A stretch of 64,000 nt of DNA. Origin: DASUGC01 sp035606665. GTDB lineage: Bacteria; Acidobacteriota; Vicinamibacteria; Vicinamibacterales; SCN-69-37. Shown here piece after piece: positions 9,224 through 17,143 of the stretch. A program made the translations under genes and the position numbers. Numbering within the stretch: the stretch's first letter is position 1; each line of letters opens with the position of its first letter. Under the pieces are notes generated by a model. That model was not told the origin of the DNA. It did not search any database and was given only the letters and a program-made list of their open reading frames with translations. The stretch covers positions 62,001 through 126,000 of the forward strand of contig DATNEY010000026.1 of assembly GCA_035606665.1 (NCBI GenBank), in the 5' to 3' direction.

Positions 9224-9239
9224 AGCAATCGTCGTTCCA
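9224..9239 (-). promoter_or_regulatory. sigma-54-type promoter for the HD-GYP gene
   Basis: On the minus strand the sequence reads TGGAACGACGATTGCT, against the -24/-12 consensus TGGCACG-N4-TTGCW. The GG-N10-GC spacing is exact, and one base of the -24 block differs. A start of transcription near 9213 would leave a leader of about 165 nt. That leader contains a GGCGGC/GCCGCC hairpin (9190-9204). The 293-bp gap 9049-9341 holds no gene. A sigma-54 activator is encoded just downstream in the same direction. Predicted from sequence only. Confidence 0.6.
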
Positions 9240-9341
9240 AGCTGTTTCAGAACAAAACACTAAGGATTCGCCTGGCCCGAGCACGTGATTACGGTCTTGG
9301 TCATCAGTTTCTCGATCTCTAAGCCGTCACGAATTACCAGG

Positions 9342-11261
9342 TCAGTCGGTCCAAATGATGGTGTTGGCCCCGTTAGTACCCGTGGTCCAGATGATTGTGT
9401 TGGCCCAGTTGATCGCGGTGGTCCAAATGATGGTGTTGCCCCAAAGCTCGTTCTGGAGGTTGCCATGACCGGTCCAAATGATGGTGTCGGGGCTCACCGG
9501 CTGCCCACCGGCCTGGCCGGCGGTCCAAATGATCGTGTTGGCGTCAGCCTTCGCAACGGCGTTGGTGTTGGCGGTCCAAATGATTGTGGTGGTCCAGATG
9601 ATCGTGTTACCCCACGCTATGGCCTGGCCCCCGAGCGCTGAAGTCGTCCATATGATCGTGTCTGCGCCAACATTCTTAGTGGTCCAAATGATCGTGTCGG
9701 AGCCGACGTTCCGAGTCGTCCAAATAATTGTGTTCGGGATCGCCCTTCCGGCCGTCCAGATAATGGTGTTGTCGCGCGTGCGCGCATTGCCGGTCCAGAT
9801 GATCGTGTTGTCGCGAAGCATGGTGGTCCAGATAATCGTGTTCGCGAACGCGATCTGACTCGCCGCTGCCGGCGTGCCGTTGATCAGCGCGGTCTTCGGC
9901 ATCTTCCGCAGATCCTTCGTCGTCGCCATCGTCGCCGCGAGCGGCACGTTCAGCGATCCCGCGCCCTGCTCGATCAGGCCGAATCCCTCGAGACGCTCCG
10001 CCGTGTACTGCAGCGCGAACTTGACTTGCGCCGGCGACATCTTCGGATTCGCCTGAAGCACCTGCGCCACCGCGCCGCTCACTACCGCGGCCGCCATCGA
10101 CGTGCCGCTCAGACGCATGTACGTCCCGCCGCTCGCGCCATACACGCGGCGCTCCGGATAGTCGTTCCAGAGCGATGAATTCATGCTGACCGCGCCCTCG
10201 ATCGCATTGCCCGGCGCGACGAGATCGGGCTTGAGTTCCCAGTTCGCAGGATCGTTCTGGTCGCCGACCGGGCCGCGCGAGCTGTACGTCGCCACCCCGT
10301 CGTCCTCGCGGCCAATCGTGCCCTTCGTGTTGAGCGCGCCAACCGTGATCGCGCTCGGCGTGTAGCCCGGCGAAACGACGCCGCCCACAAGCGGCGTGCC
10401 GTCCGGAAGCTTGCCCAGGTTGCCGGCCGAGGCGACGATAACGATGCCCGCCGCGGCGGCGCGCTCGGCGGCCTTCGCCATCGGGTCGTCCCGGTAGGAA
10501 CCGCCCGCCGGCGTGCCGAGGCTCATGTTGAGCACGCGGATGTTGTAGAGATCCTTGTTCGCGATCGCCCACTCGATCGCCTCGATGACGTCGGAGACGT
10601 AACCCGAGCCGTCCTTGCCGAGCACCTTGAGGCTGATGAGCGCGGCGCCCGGCGCCATGCCCACGTAGGTGCTGCCACCGTTGAGGCGGCTGCCCGCGCC
10701 GCTGCCGGAAATAAGGCTCGCGACGTGCGTGCCGTGGCCGTAGAGGTCGCCGTCGCCTTCACCCGTGAAATCGACGGAGTAGAGGAGGCGGTTCTTGACG
10801 TCCTGGTGATTCGCGATGCCCGAGTCGATCACCGCGACCGTGATGCCCTGGCCCGTGAGGCCGCCGAAGTTGCCGAACTTACCCTTCCACAGCGAGCTCG
10901 CACCCGTCGTCTGGGAAGGAAGCGCCATGAGGCCAATGACCTTCGCGTCTTCCGAGATGCGGCCCACGTTGCGGTCCCGGCCGAGCAGCTCGATTTGGCC
11001 AGGGTTGCCCGTGAACACCGCTCCACCGGGCAGGCGCTTGGCGATTGAGAGGCCGTACGCCGACGCGAGGCGGTCAACCTCGGACTGGGGTCCCTCGAAA
11101 ATGACGTCCGCCGTGCCGTTACCGCCCTGGTTGACGAACTCGACCAGCTGCTTCGAAAGCACCGGGCGCTCGTCCTGGGCGAATGCGGGGGTGGCGATGG
11201 CCAGACCGGTTACGAATCCGATAACAAGGCGACGGAAGGACTGAAGACGGGCTGCGTTCAT
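9342..11261 (-). CDS. secreted subtilisin-like (S8) peptidase with 13 C-terminal TIIWT repeats
   Basis: Start set at ATG 11261, which begins a signal peptide (positively charged start, then VIGFVTGLAIATPAFA). Residues ~30-110 look like an I9-type propeptide. The catalytic triad is D146 (VAVIDSGI), H176 (YGHGTHVAS) and S388 (LSGTSMAAAV), with oxyanion N281 (SAGN). From residue 474 to the end (639) the protein becomes a series of 13 TIIWT motifs, mostly preceded by N or D, with spacers of 0-12 residues. The last motif is followed by one D and the stop. The domain is a standard serine protease; the tail's role is unknown. Signal, surface-attachment or structural roles are possible. Neighbours are an HD-GYP gene and a TPR sigma-54 activator. 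Confidence 0.93.
   Translation of the reverse strand: MNAARLQSFRRLVIGFVTGLAIATPAFAQDERPVLSKQLVEFVNQGGNGTADVIFEGPQSEVDRLASAYGLSIAKRLPGGAVFTGNPGQIELLGRDRNVGRISEDAKVIGLMALPSQTTGASSLWKGKFGNFGGLTGQGITVAVIDSGIANHQDVKNRLLYSVDFTGEGDGDLYGHGTHVASLISGSGAGSRLNGGSTYVGMAPGAALISLKVLGKDGSGYVSDVIEAIEWAIANKDLYNIRVLNMSLGTPAGGSYRDDPMAKAAERAAAAGIVIVASAGNLGKLPDGTPLVGGVVSPGYTPSAITVGALNTKGTIGREDDGVATYSSRGPVGDQNDPANWELKPDLVAPGNAIEGAVSMNSSLWNDYPERRVYGASGGTYMRLSGTSMAAAVVSGAVAQVLQANPKMSPAQVKFALQYTAERLEGFGLIEQGAGSLNVPLAATMATTKDLRKMPKTALINGTPAAASQIAFANTIIWTTMLRDNTIIWTGNARTRDNTIIWTAGRAIPNTIIWTTRNVGSDTIIWTTKNVGADTIIWTTSALGGQAIAWGNTIIWTTTIIWTANTNAVAKADANTIIWTAGQAGGQPVSPDTIIWTGHGNLQNELWGNTIIWTTAINWANTIIWTTGTNGANTIIWTD
9347..9848 (-). 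repeat. tandem DNA repeat coding the [N/D]TIIWT motifs
   Basis: Thirteen degenerate copies of an 18-bp unit that reads on the plus strand like GGTCCAAATGATGGTGTT lie within the 3' quarter of the peptidase gene. They are separated by 0-36 bp of unrelated sequence. Third positions vary while the amino acids hold, which points to selection on the peptide rather than very recent DNA duplication. Pairs of spacers are alike (TRNVGS and TKNVGA), a sign of local duplication. This is coding sequence, not a CRISPR array. Confidence 0.85.
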
Positions 11262-11323
11262 TTTTGTCTCGCGCTCATGACTGCCAGCACCCAATTTCGC
11301 TGGTTCAGGCACAGAGACGTAAC

Positions 11324-11338
11324 GCGAATTGCGTACCA
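11324..11338 (-). promoter_or_regulatory. candidate sigma-54 promoter for the S8 peptidase gene
   Basis: The minus strand reads TGGTACG-CAAT-TCGC, with GG-N10-GC spacing and one mismatch in each block. Transcription would start near 11312, about 50 nt before the ATG. The -24 block overlaps one arm of an inverted repeat (CCAGTAAT at 11336-11343, ATTACTGG at 11355-11362). A second palindrome, GGGTGT-gag-ACACCC (11382-11396), lies where an activator binding site could be. The call is weaker than that for the HD-GYP gene. Confidence 0.4.
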
Positions 11339-11381
11339 GTAATACAGTTTGGAAATTACTGGATTTTTCTTACCGTTTTGA

Positions 11382-11396
11382 GGGTGTGAGACACCC
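11382..11396. promoter_or_regulatory. palindrome, candidate activator-binding site
   Basis: GGGTGT and ACACCC flank three bases. It lies ~45 bp upstream of the -24 element of the S8 peptidase promoter in an unusually A+T-rich intergenic region between divergent genes. Binding by the TPR sigma-54 activator is a guess from position alone. Confidence 0.25.
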
Positions 11397-11500
11397 AGCA
11401 GGCTCGGGTACTTACAGTACCGTCGGAGGCACACCGAATTTGTATCGGCGGCACTGCGCCAAACAGTAATCGGCACTCCTGCCGAAAGTCTTGAACGACG

Positions 11501-11525
11501 GGTTCTGCAATCGGCGTGCAGAACC
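11501..11525. promoter_or_regulatory. leader hairpin before the peptide ABC transporter operon
   Basis: GGTTCTGC (11501-11508) and GCAGAACC (11518-11525) form an 8-bp stem with a 9-nt loop. It ends seven bases before the Shine-Dalgarno-like GGGAG of the downstream gene. It could influence translation or mark an operator. No T-run follows, so it is not an intrinsic terminator. Confidence 0.35.
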
Positions 11526-11544
11526 GTGAGTGGGAGCGACAGAA

Positions 11545-13266
11545 TTGAGAAAAACGGCCGTAATTCTTGTGATCGGCCTCGTGGCCGGCTTCACCTACTA
11601 CTGGCTCAAGCGGCCGGCAGCTCCGGCTGACACCGCTACCGGCAGTCCCTCCACCCCGGTGGCCGGAGGGCGATTGACGGTCACTTACAGATCTGAACCG
11701 AAGACTTTCAACCGGCTGGTCTCGCCCCAGCTGGCTGAGGAACTGGTGTCGCGGCTCACTCAGGCGACCCTGCTCCGGATGAACCGGGCGACCGGCGAGC
11801 TGGGTCCCGGACTGGCCAGGGAGTGGACGTCGTCTCCGGACGGCCTCACCTGGACCCTCAAGCTCCAGGACGGAGTGACCTACTCGGACGGGACACCCTT
11901 CACGTCGGCCGACGTCGTCTTTACCTTCCAGGCGCTGTTCGACCCGAAGGTCAAGAGTGCCATGGCCTCGAGCTTGATGATCGAAGGTAAACCATTACAG
12001 GTCAGAGCTTTAGACGCCTCCACAGTGGTCGTCGTCTTGCCGGCGCCGTACGGTCCTGGGCTCTCGATGCTTGACTCCGTTCCCATCCTGCCCAGGCACA
12101 AGCTGGCCGCCGCTCTCGAGGCCGGGACCTTTGCAGAGGCGTGGGGGACGACGACACCCCCGGCGGATGTAGTGGGGCTCGGACCATTCGTGATCCAGGA
12201 GTACGTCCCCGGTCAGAGACTCGTCTTCGCCCGCAATACGAAGTTCTGGCGGAAGGACGAAGCGGGCCGGACCTTGCCATATCTCGACGCGATCGAACTC
12301 CAGTTCGTGGCCGATCAAAACGCCGAAGTGGTCCGGCTCCAGGCCGGACAGACGGACATGATGAGCAAGGAAGTGCGGTTCGAGGACCTCGCTGCACTCC
12401 AGGATCTACAGAAGAAAGGAAAGGTCCTGCTCTACGAAGCGGGTACGACCATCGCGCCCGACATGCTGTGGCTCAACCTGGATCCGTCGGCGGCCGTCGC
12501 GAAGACGCGGCCGTGGCTGCAGCGCGAGGAACTTCGCCACGCGATCTCCGCCGCTGTCGATCGCCGCGCTGTCGTCAACACGATCTTTCTCGGCGAGGCG
12601 ACCGAGCTCGCCGGACCGATCACCGCAGGGCACAAAGGCTGGTTTCTGCCGGACCTGAAGCCGCCATCGGGTGGTGCGGAGAAAGCGAAAGAGCTGCTCG
12701 CATCCATCGGTCTCAAGGACCGCAACGGCGACGGCCTGGTTGACGATGCGCAGGGAAAGACGGCGAAGTTCGCGCTGCTCACCCAGAAGGGCCACACGGT
12801 GCGCGAGCGATCGGCGGCGCTGGTGAAGGAGCAGATGCGCAAAGTAGGGCTCGAGATCGACGTAGTGCCGCTCGAACCACGCTTCATGATTGAAGCGTGG
12901 AGCAAGGGTGAATACGACGCCATCTACTACGCCATCGAATCCGACTCGCTCGATCCCGCGCGTAATCCTGAGTTTTGGCTGAGTTCGGGGTCGTTCCACT
13001 TCTGGAATCCCGGGCAGAAGACGCCATCGACAACGTGGGAAGGCAAGATCGACGAGCTGACGCGGAAGCACTCCGCTTCGATGAACGCCGACGAACGGCG
13101 CCGGCTGTTCGCGGAGGCGCAGCGAGTCTTCGCCGAACACGAGCCAGTGATCTATTTCGCGGCGCCGAAGGTCATTCTTGCGACCAGCGCGCGGGTTCAC
13201 GGCGCGACGCCGTCGGTGTTCGCGCCGCACCTGCTCTGGAACGCGGAGCGGCTCTTCATAAAGTGA
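11545..13266 (+). CDS. peptide/nickel-type ABC transporter substrate-binding protein (SBP family 5)
   Basis: A family 5 solute-binding protein of DppA/OppA type, anchored in or exported across the membrane by an N-terminal hydrophobic helix (RKTAVILVIGLVAGFTYYWL). TTG at 11545 with GGGAG 8 nt upstream is preferred; GTG at 11530 adds only five residues. Typical segments are LTVTYRSEPKTFNRLVSPQ near the start, then TWTLKLQDGVTYSDGTPFT, and later LRHAISAAVDRRAVVNTIF. It overlaps the next gene by GTGA. The two permease genes follow, but no ATPase gene (DppD/F type) is present in the window, so the complex must borrow ATPases encoded elsewhere. The substrate is unknown. Confidence 0.88.
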   Translation: MRKTAVILVIGLVAGFTYYWLKRPAAPADTATGSPSTPVAGGRLTVTYRSEPKTFNRLVSPQLAEELVSRLTQATLLRMNRATGELGPGLAREWTSSPDGLTWTLKLQDGVTYSDGTPFTSADVVFTFQALFDPKVKSAMASSLMIEGKPLQVRALDASTVVVVLPAPYGPGLSMLDSVPILPRHKLAAALEAGTFAEAWGTTTPPADVVGLGPFVIQEYVPGQRLVFARNTKFWRKDEAGRTLPYLDAIELQFVADQNAEVVRLQAGQTDMMSKEVRFEDLAALQDLQKKGKVLLYEAGTTIAPDMLWLNLDPSAAVAKTRPWLQREELRHAISAAVDRRAVVNTIFLGEATELAGPITAGHKGWFLPDLKPPSGGAEKAKELLASIGLKDRNGDGLVDDAQGKTAKFALLTQKGHTVRERSAALVKEQMRKVGLEIDVVPLEPRFMIEAWSKGEYDAIYYAIESDSLDPARNPEFWLSSGSFHFWNPGQKTPSTTWEGKIDELTRKHSASMNADERRRLFAEAQRVFAEHEPVIYFAAPKVILATSARVHGATPSVFAPHLLWNAERLFIK

Positions 13267-14180
13267 CGAACAGCCTGTCGGTGTTCGTTCTGCGGCGCCT
13301 CCTCGGCGCCCTGATCTTCGTCGTCGTCGTCTCCACGTCTGCGCTCGTCTTGATCCGTCTCGCCCCGGGCGACGCGACGACGGACATGAAGATGTCCGTC
13401 GCCGATCCGGCTGCAATCGCAGCGGCGAGATCGCGGCTGGGGCTGGATCGTCCGATCTGGGCGCAGGCCGCGTCGTGGATCGGCGGTTTGGCGCGGTTCG
13501 ATCTCGGTACGTCGTCGCATTACGGAAGGCCGGTATCGGGCCTCGTCGTCGAACGCGTCGGGAATACTGCGATTCTTGGTGGGCTTGCGCTGGTGATGGC
13601 GACGCTGATCGGCATCCCCTGCGGCGTCGTAAGCGGTTCTCGCGGCGGCGCCGGCGCCAGGGTCATTGCCGCGGCGTCGATCCTGCTGGTGGCCGCTCCG
13701 CCGATGCTCCTCGCGCTCGCTCTCCTTTATCTGGCCGTGACCACAGGCGTCCTGTCAGTCGAGCCCGGCAGCCTTCTGTTACCGCTGCTGGCGCTCGCGC
13801 TGCCGATGGGAGCGGTCATCGAGCGCCTGCAATCGCGCGCGACGGCCGACACAGTCCACACCCCTGCGTTCGTGGCCGCCGCCGCGCGTGGGATTCCGCG
13901 GGCGCGCGTTGTCTGGCTGCATTCGCTCCGCGCATCGCTGCAGCCGGTGCTCGGCGTCTACGGCATCATCATCGCCGCGCTGTTCAGCGGGTCCGTGGCT
14001 GTGGAGGCGATTACGTCGTGGCCGGGACTTGGCCGGCTCATGCTCGATGGGCTGCTGAGCCGCGACGTATTCCTGGTGGCCGGTTGCGCGCTAGCCGGCT
14101 CCTTCCTCGTCGCGATCGGCAATCTCACCGCGGACGTGCTGCGGGCGTTCATCGATCCGAGGATTCGCGAGGCTGCATGA
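13263..14180 (+). CDS. ABC transporter permease, DppB type
   Basis: A 305-residue inner-membrane permease that starts at GTG 13263 inside the stop of the binding-protein gene, implying translational coupling. The N-terminus (VFVLRRLLGALIFVVVVSTS, then ALVLIRLAPGD) is the standard DppB/OppB start, with the conserved LGLDRPIWAQ segment soon after. Five or six hydrophobic helices follow. The EAA-type loop (AARGIPRARVVWLHSLRAS) contacts the ATPase. It ends by ATGA overlap with the partner permease. Confidence 0.9.
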   Translation: MTNSLSVFVLRRLLGALIFVVVVSTSALVLIRLAPGDATTDMKMSVADPAAIAAARSRLGLDRPIWAQAASWIGGLARFDLGTSSHYGRPVSGLVVERVGNTAILGGLALVMATLIGIPCGVVSGSRGGAGARVIAAASILLVAAPPMLLALALLYLAVTTGVLSVEPGSLLLPLLALALPMGAVIERLQSRATADTVHTPAFVAAAARGIPRARVVWLHSLRASLQPVLGVYGIIIAALFSGSVAVEAITSWPGLGRLMLDGLLSRDVFLVAGCALAGSFLVAIGNLTADVLRAFIDPRIREAA

Positions 14181-15124
14181 GGGCGATTTTCCTCCTCGTG
14201 GCCACCGGGCTTCTCGCGATCGTGGCTCCGATCCTTGCGCCACACGATCCGACAACGCAGTTCGCGGACAAGGCCTATGCGCCACCGACGCGCATCCACC
14301 TGCGTGATGCCACGGGATTCCGGGCGCCGTTCTTCTACAAGCAGACCCTCGTGAATCGGCTCGCGCGCGAGTACGCCGACGATACGAGTGCACCGATTTC
14401 ACTTCGCTGGTTCAGCGGCGGGCGCGTTGCAACGAGTGGCGATTCCACGGAACCCGTCCTGCTCCTGGGAGCTGACGCGCTCGGCCGCGACGTGTTCTCG
14501 CGCCTTGTCTCGGGGGCGCGGTGGTCGCTGGGTGTTACTGCACTTGGCGTCCTTGGAGCGCTCTTGGTCGGGATTCTTGTCGGTGGGCTCGCGGGCACCG
14601 CTGGGGGGCGCGTCGACTCAATGCTGATGGGCGCCTCTAACTGGCTGCTGGCGATGCCCGGTGCCTATCTCGTGCTCGTGCTGCGGGGTGCGCTGCCGCT
14701 GGTGCTCACCACTGGGGAGACGTTCGCATTGATCTCCATCCTCTTCACTGTTGCCACCTGGCCGCACGTTGCGCGGGGAGTGCGGGGCATCGTTGCCGCC
14801 GAGCGGGCGCGCGAGTACGCGGAAGCAGCGCGAGCGAGTGGCGCCGGGCTCTGGCGACTGATGTCGCAGCTTCTGCCGGCCGCGCGGGGTTTTCTCGCCG
14901 TCGAAACCGTGCTGCTGGTACCGGCACTGTTGGTCGCTGAAGCAACGGTCTCGTACCTCAGTCTCGGATTCCCAGACGCTTCGGCGAGTTGGGGCACGCT
15001 GCTTCAGGATGTCAACGTGCGCGTCATGAGCGAAGCTCCCTGGATGCTGGCGCCGGCGGCAGGAATCTTTGCGGCCACTCTCATCGCGCAGGCAGCCGGC
15101 GCGCGCGTGCCACAGCGGGCTTGA
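14177..15124 (+). CDS. ABC transporter permease, DppC type
   Basis: A 315-residue partner permease, starting at ATG 14177 overlapping the previous stop. One N-terminal helix is followed by a periplasmic stretch. Then comes the family signature LLGADALGRDVFSRLVSGAR and a bundle of helices with the EAA-like loop EYAEAARASGAGLWRLMSQL. The region between helix 1 and the GADALGRD motif is longer than in DppC and carries an FRAPFFYKQ segment seen in some ABC permeases of peptide uptake. It completes a binding protein-permease-permease operon lacking ATPases. Confidence 0.88.
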   Translation: MRAIFLLVATGLLAIVAPILAPHDPTTQFADKAYAPPTRIHLRDATGFRAPFFYKQTLVNRLAREYADDTSAPISLRWFSGGRVATSGDSTEPVLLLGADALGRDVFSRLVSGARWSLGVTALGVLGALLVGILVGGLAGTAGGRVDSMLMGASNWLLAMPGAYLVLVLRGALPLVLTTGETFALISILFTVATWPHVARGVRGIVAAERAREYAEAARASGAGLWRLMSQLLPAARGFLAVETVLLVPALLVAEATVSYLSLGFPDASASWGTLLQDVNVRVMSEAPWMLAPAAGIFAATLIAQAAGARVPQRA

Positions 15125-15154
15125 GATCCCGGTCTCCGTGATAGCTTTCGACGG

Positions 15155-16045
15155 ATGTCTGCCGTCCTAGGCGGGATCTTCCCGCCGCTCGCCACCATCT
15201 TTGATTCCACCGGTAACGTTGACACGGGCGCAATCTCGGCGAACGTTGCGCGCTTGATGACGACGCCGCTTTCAGGCGTGCTCGCGCTCGGCTCGAACGG
15301 TGAGGCCGGACTGCTTGACGACGAGGAAGGCGACAGCGTCGTGGAAGCCGCCCGCGCAGCCGTGCCGGCGGATCGGGTCGTGCTCGTCGGCGTCGGCCGG
15401 GAGTCTACGGTCGCGTCGATCGCCGCCGCGAGGCGCGCTGCGGATCTGGGTGCTGACGCCGTGCTCGTGCGCCCGCCGTCGTACTACAAGGCTCACGTCA
15501 GTAATGACGCGCTCGTCGCGCACTTCCGTCACATCGCAGACGTGTCACCGGTGCCAATCGTCCTCTACAACCTGCCAGGGCCGACCGGCGTGATCCTGAC
15601 GCCGGCGATGGTCGCTTCGATGGCCGAGCATCAGAACGTACTGGGTCTGAAGGAAACGAGTCCCGATCTCGAACGGCTGGGGATTTCGGCGGGGCTGCGA
15701 GCCGGGAAGTTTCCAGTGATGTCCGGTTGGGCGCCCGTGTTGTACCCGGCAATGATGGCCGGCGCGGCGGGAGGCATTCTCGCGGTCGCCAATGTTCTGC
15801 CGGAGCAGTGCGTTGCGCTCTACACCCACGTGAAGGCCGGGCGCTACGTAGAGGCTCTTGCGCTGCAGCGCCGAATCACGAAGATCGCGATGCATGTTTC
15901 GAGCGTGCACGGCATCGCGGGGCTCAAGGCCGCCATGGAAATGCTGGGCTATTCAGGCGGACCCGTCCGCGCGCCGCTGACTGCGGCCGGTGACAAAGCC
16001 CGCGCGGAGATCGCCGCCGCCCTCAAGGACGCGCAGGAAAAGTAG
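15155..16045 (+). CDS. DapA-family aldolase, possibly 4-hydroxy-2-oxoglutarate aldolase
   Basis: A 296-residue class I aldolase/lyase of the dihydrodipicolinate synthase superfamily. Visible are the GSNGE motif (46-50), catalytic Tyr138 in VLYNLPG and Schiff-base Lys166 in LGLKETS. Unlike a true DapA, the start motif reads GSNGEAG, as in mitochondrial 4-hydroxy-2-oxoglutarate aldolase, rather than GTTGE. The next gene, placed without a gap, encodes an alanine-glyoxylate-type aminotransferase. That pairing fits release of glyoxylate and pyruvate followed by transamination of glyoxylate. The aldolase fold is certain; the substrate is inference. Confidence 0.85.
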   Translation: MSAVLGGIFPPLATIFDSTGNVDTGAISANVARLMTTPLSGVLALGSNGEAGLLDDEEGDSVVEAARAAVPADRVVLVGVGRESTVASIAAARRAADLGADAVLVRPPSYYKAHVSNDALVAHFRHIADVSPVPIVLYNLPGPTGVILTPAMVASMAEHQNVLGLKETSPDLERLGISAGLRAGKFPVMSGWAPVLYPAMMAGAAGGILAVANVLPEQCVALYTHVKAGRYVEALALQRRITKIAMHVSSVHGIAGLKAAMEMLGYSGGPVRAPLTAAGDKARAEIAAALKDAQEK

Positions 16046-17143
16046 ATGCTGCCCTCAACCGAACGATTGCTCCTCGGTCCCGGGCCCTCGCCCGTCTCGT
16101 CGCGCGTACTGGCGGCGCTCTCAGCGCCACCGCGATCGCACCTCGATCCCGATCTGCTCGCGCTGCTCGACGACATCCGAACACGACTGACACGCATCTT
16201 CTCCGCGCCCGAGGGCTCGGCAGTCCTCGCCGTCTCCGGTACGGGCACGACGGCGATGGAAGCCGCCGTCTCCAACATGGTCGAGCCGGGCCGCCGGGCG
16301 CTGGCCATCGTCACGGGGTACTTCGGCGACCGCCTCGCCGCCATAATGGAGCGCCACGGCGCAGAGGTGACGCGCCTCAACGTCGAATGGGGCCGAGCCG
16401 TCGATCCAGGAGCCGTTATCGCGGCGCTCGAGCATCAGCGCTACGACATCGTCTCCGTCGTCCACGCCGAGACATCGACCGGCGTCAGGAATCCCATCGA
16501 GGCCATCGCGCCCCAGACGATGCTGCACGGCGCGATCCTCATCGTCGATGCGGTGACGTCGCTCGGCGCGCTGCCGCTTCGCATGGACCAGACGATGTTC
16601 GACGTCTGTTATTCCTGTTCACAGAAGGGGTTAGGAGCGCCGCCGGGACTCTCGCCGATAGTGTTCGGGCCGCGTGCCCTCGAGCGCAGGGTCAGCTGCC
16701 GCAACTACTCGCTCGACCTGACGCTACTAGAGGACTTCTGGATGCGGCGCAAGTACCACCACACCATCTCCTCGCCGCTCGTGTATGCGCTTGCCACGGC
16801 GCTGGCCGAGATCGAAGAGGAGGGCCTGGGCGCGCGATGGGCCAGACATGAGTCCGTTCATCGCCAATTTGTGGAAGGACTGGCCGCGATCGGGCTCTCG
16901 GTGCTGCCTCCGGAGATGGAACGACTCTGGAATCTCAACGCTGTTGTCGTGCCCGAGGGATGCCAGGAGGCGAAGGTTCGTGCGGCTTTGCTTGGCAAGC
17001 ACAGCATAGAGGTTGGCGCCGGCCTGGGTCCTCTGGCCGGACGCGTCTGGCGCGTGGGCCTGATGGGCTCGGGCGCCACCAGTGCCAATGTCGAGCGCCT
17101 GCTTTCGGCGCTGCCGTCCGCACTGCAGGAGGGTCGCACATGA
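16046..17143 (+). CDS. alanine-glyoxylate / serine-pyruvate type aminotransferase (class V PLP)
   Basis: A 365-residue PLP enzyme of the AGXT family. It has LLLGPGPSPVSSRV at the start, SGTGTTAMEAA for phosphate binding, Asp168 (LIVDAVTS) for the ring nitrogen and the PLP lysine Lys194 in SCSQKGLGAPPG. It begins on the base after the stop of the aldolase gene and overlaps the following M48 gene by ATGA. Expected reaction: an amino acid plus glyoxylate gives glycine plus an oxoacid. The donor (alanine or serine) cannot be read from sequence. Confidence 0.88.
   Translation: MLPSTERLLLGPGPSPVSSRVLAALSAPPRSHLDPDLLALLDDIRTRLTRIFSAPEGSAVLAVSGTGTTAMEAAVSNMVEPGRRALAIVTGYFGDRLAAIMERHGAEVTRLNVEWGRAVDPGAVIAALEHQRYDIVSVVHAETSTGVRNPIEAIAPQTMLHGAILIVDAVTSLGALPLRMDQTMFDVCYSCSQKGLGAPPGLSPIVFGPRALERRVSCRNYSLDLTLLEDFWMRRKYHHTISSPLVYALATALAEIEEEGLGARWARHESVHRQFVEGLAAIGLSVLPPEMERLWNLNAVVVPEGCQEAKVRAALLGKHSIEVGAGLGPLAGRVWRVGLMGSGATSANVERLLSALPSALQEGRT

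Noticed and set aside
9260..9466. Short minus-strand frame of Ser/Gly/Pro repeats overlapping the S8 tail
   Set aside because: It is the out-of-frame reading of the TIIWT repeat DNA, with no independent support.
9345..9860. Regularly spaced repeats resembling a CRISPR array
   Set aside because: The units are coding (TIIWT), the spacers vary from none to 36 bp, repeats differ at third positions, and no cas genes are present.
15155..16045. Annotation as dapA for lysine synthesis
   Set aside because: The GSNGE motif and the adjacent glyoxylate-type aminotransferase fit a different aldolase better; lysA is 15 kb away and not linked.
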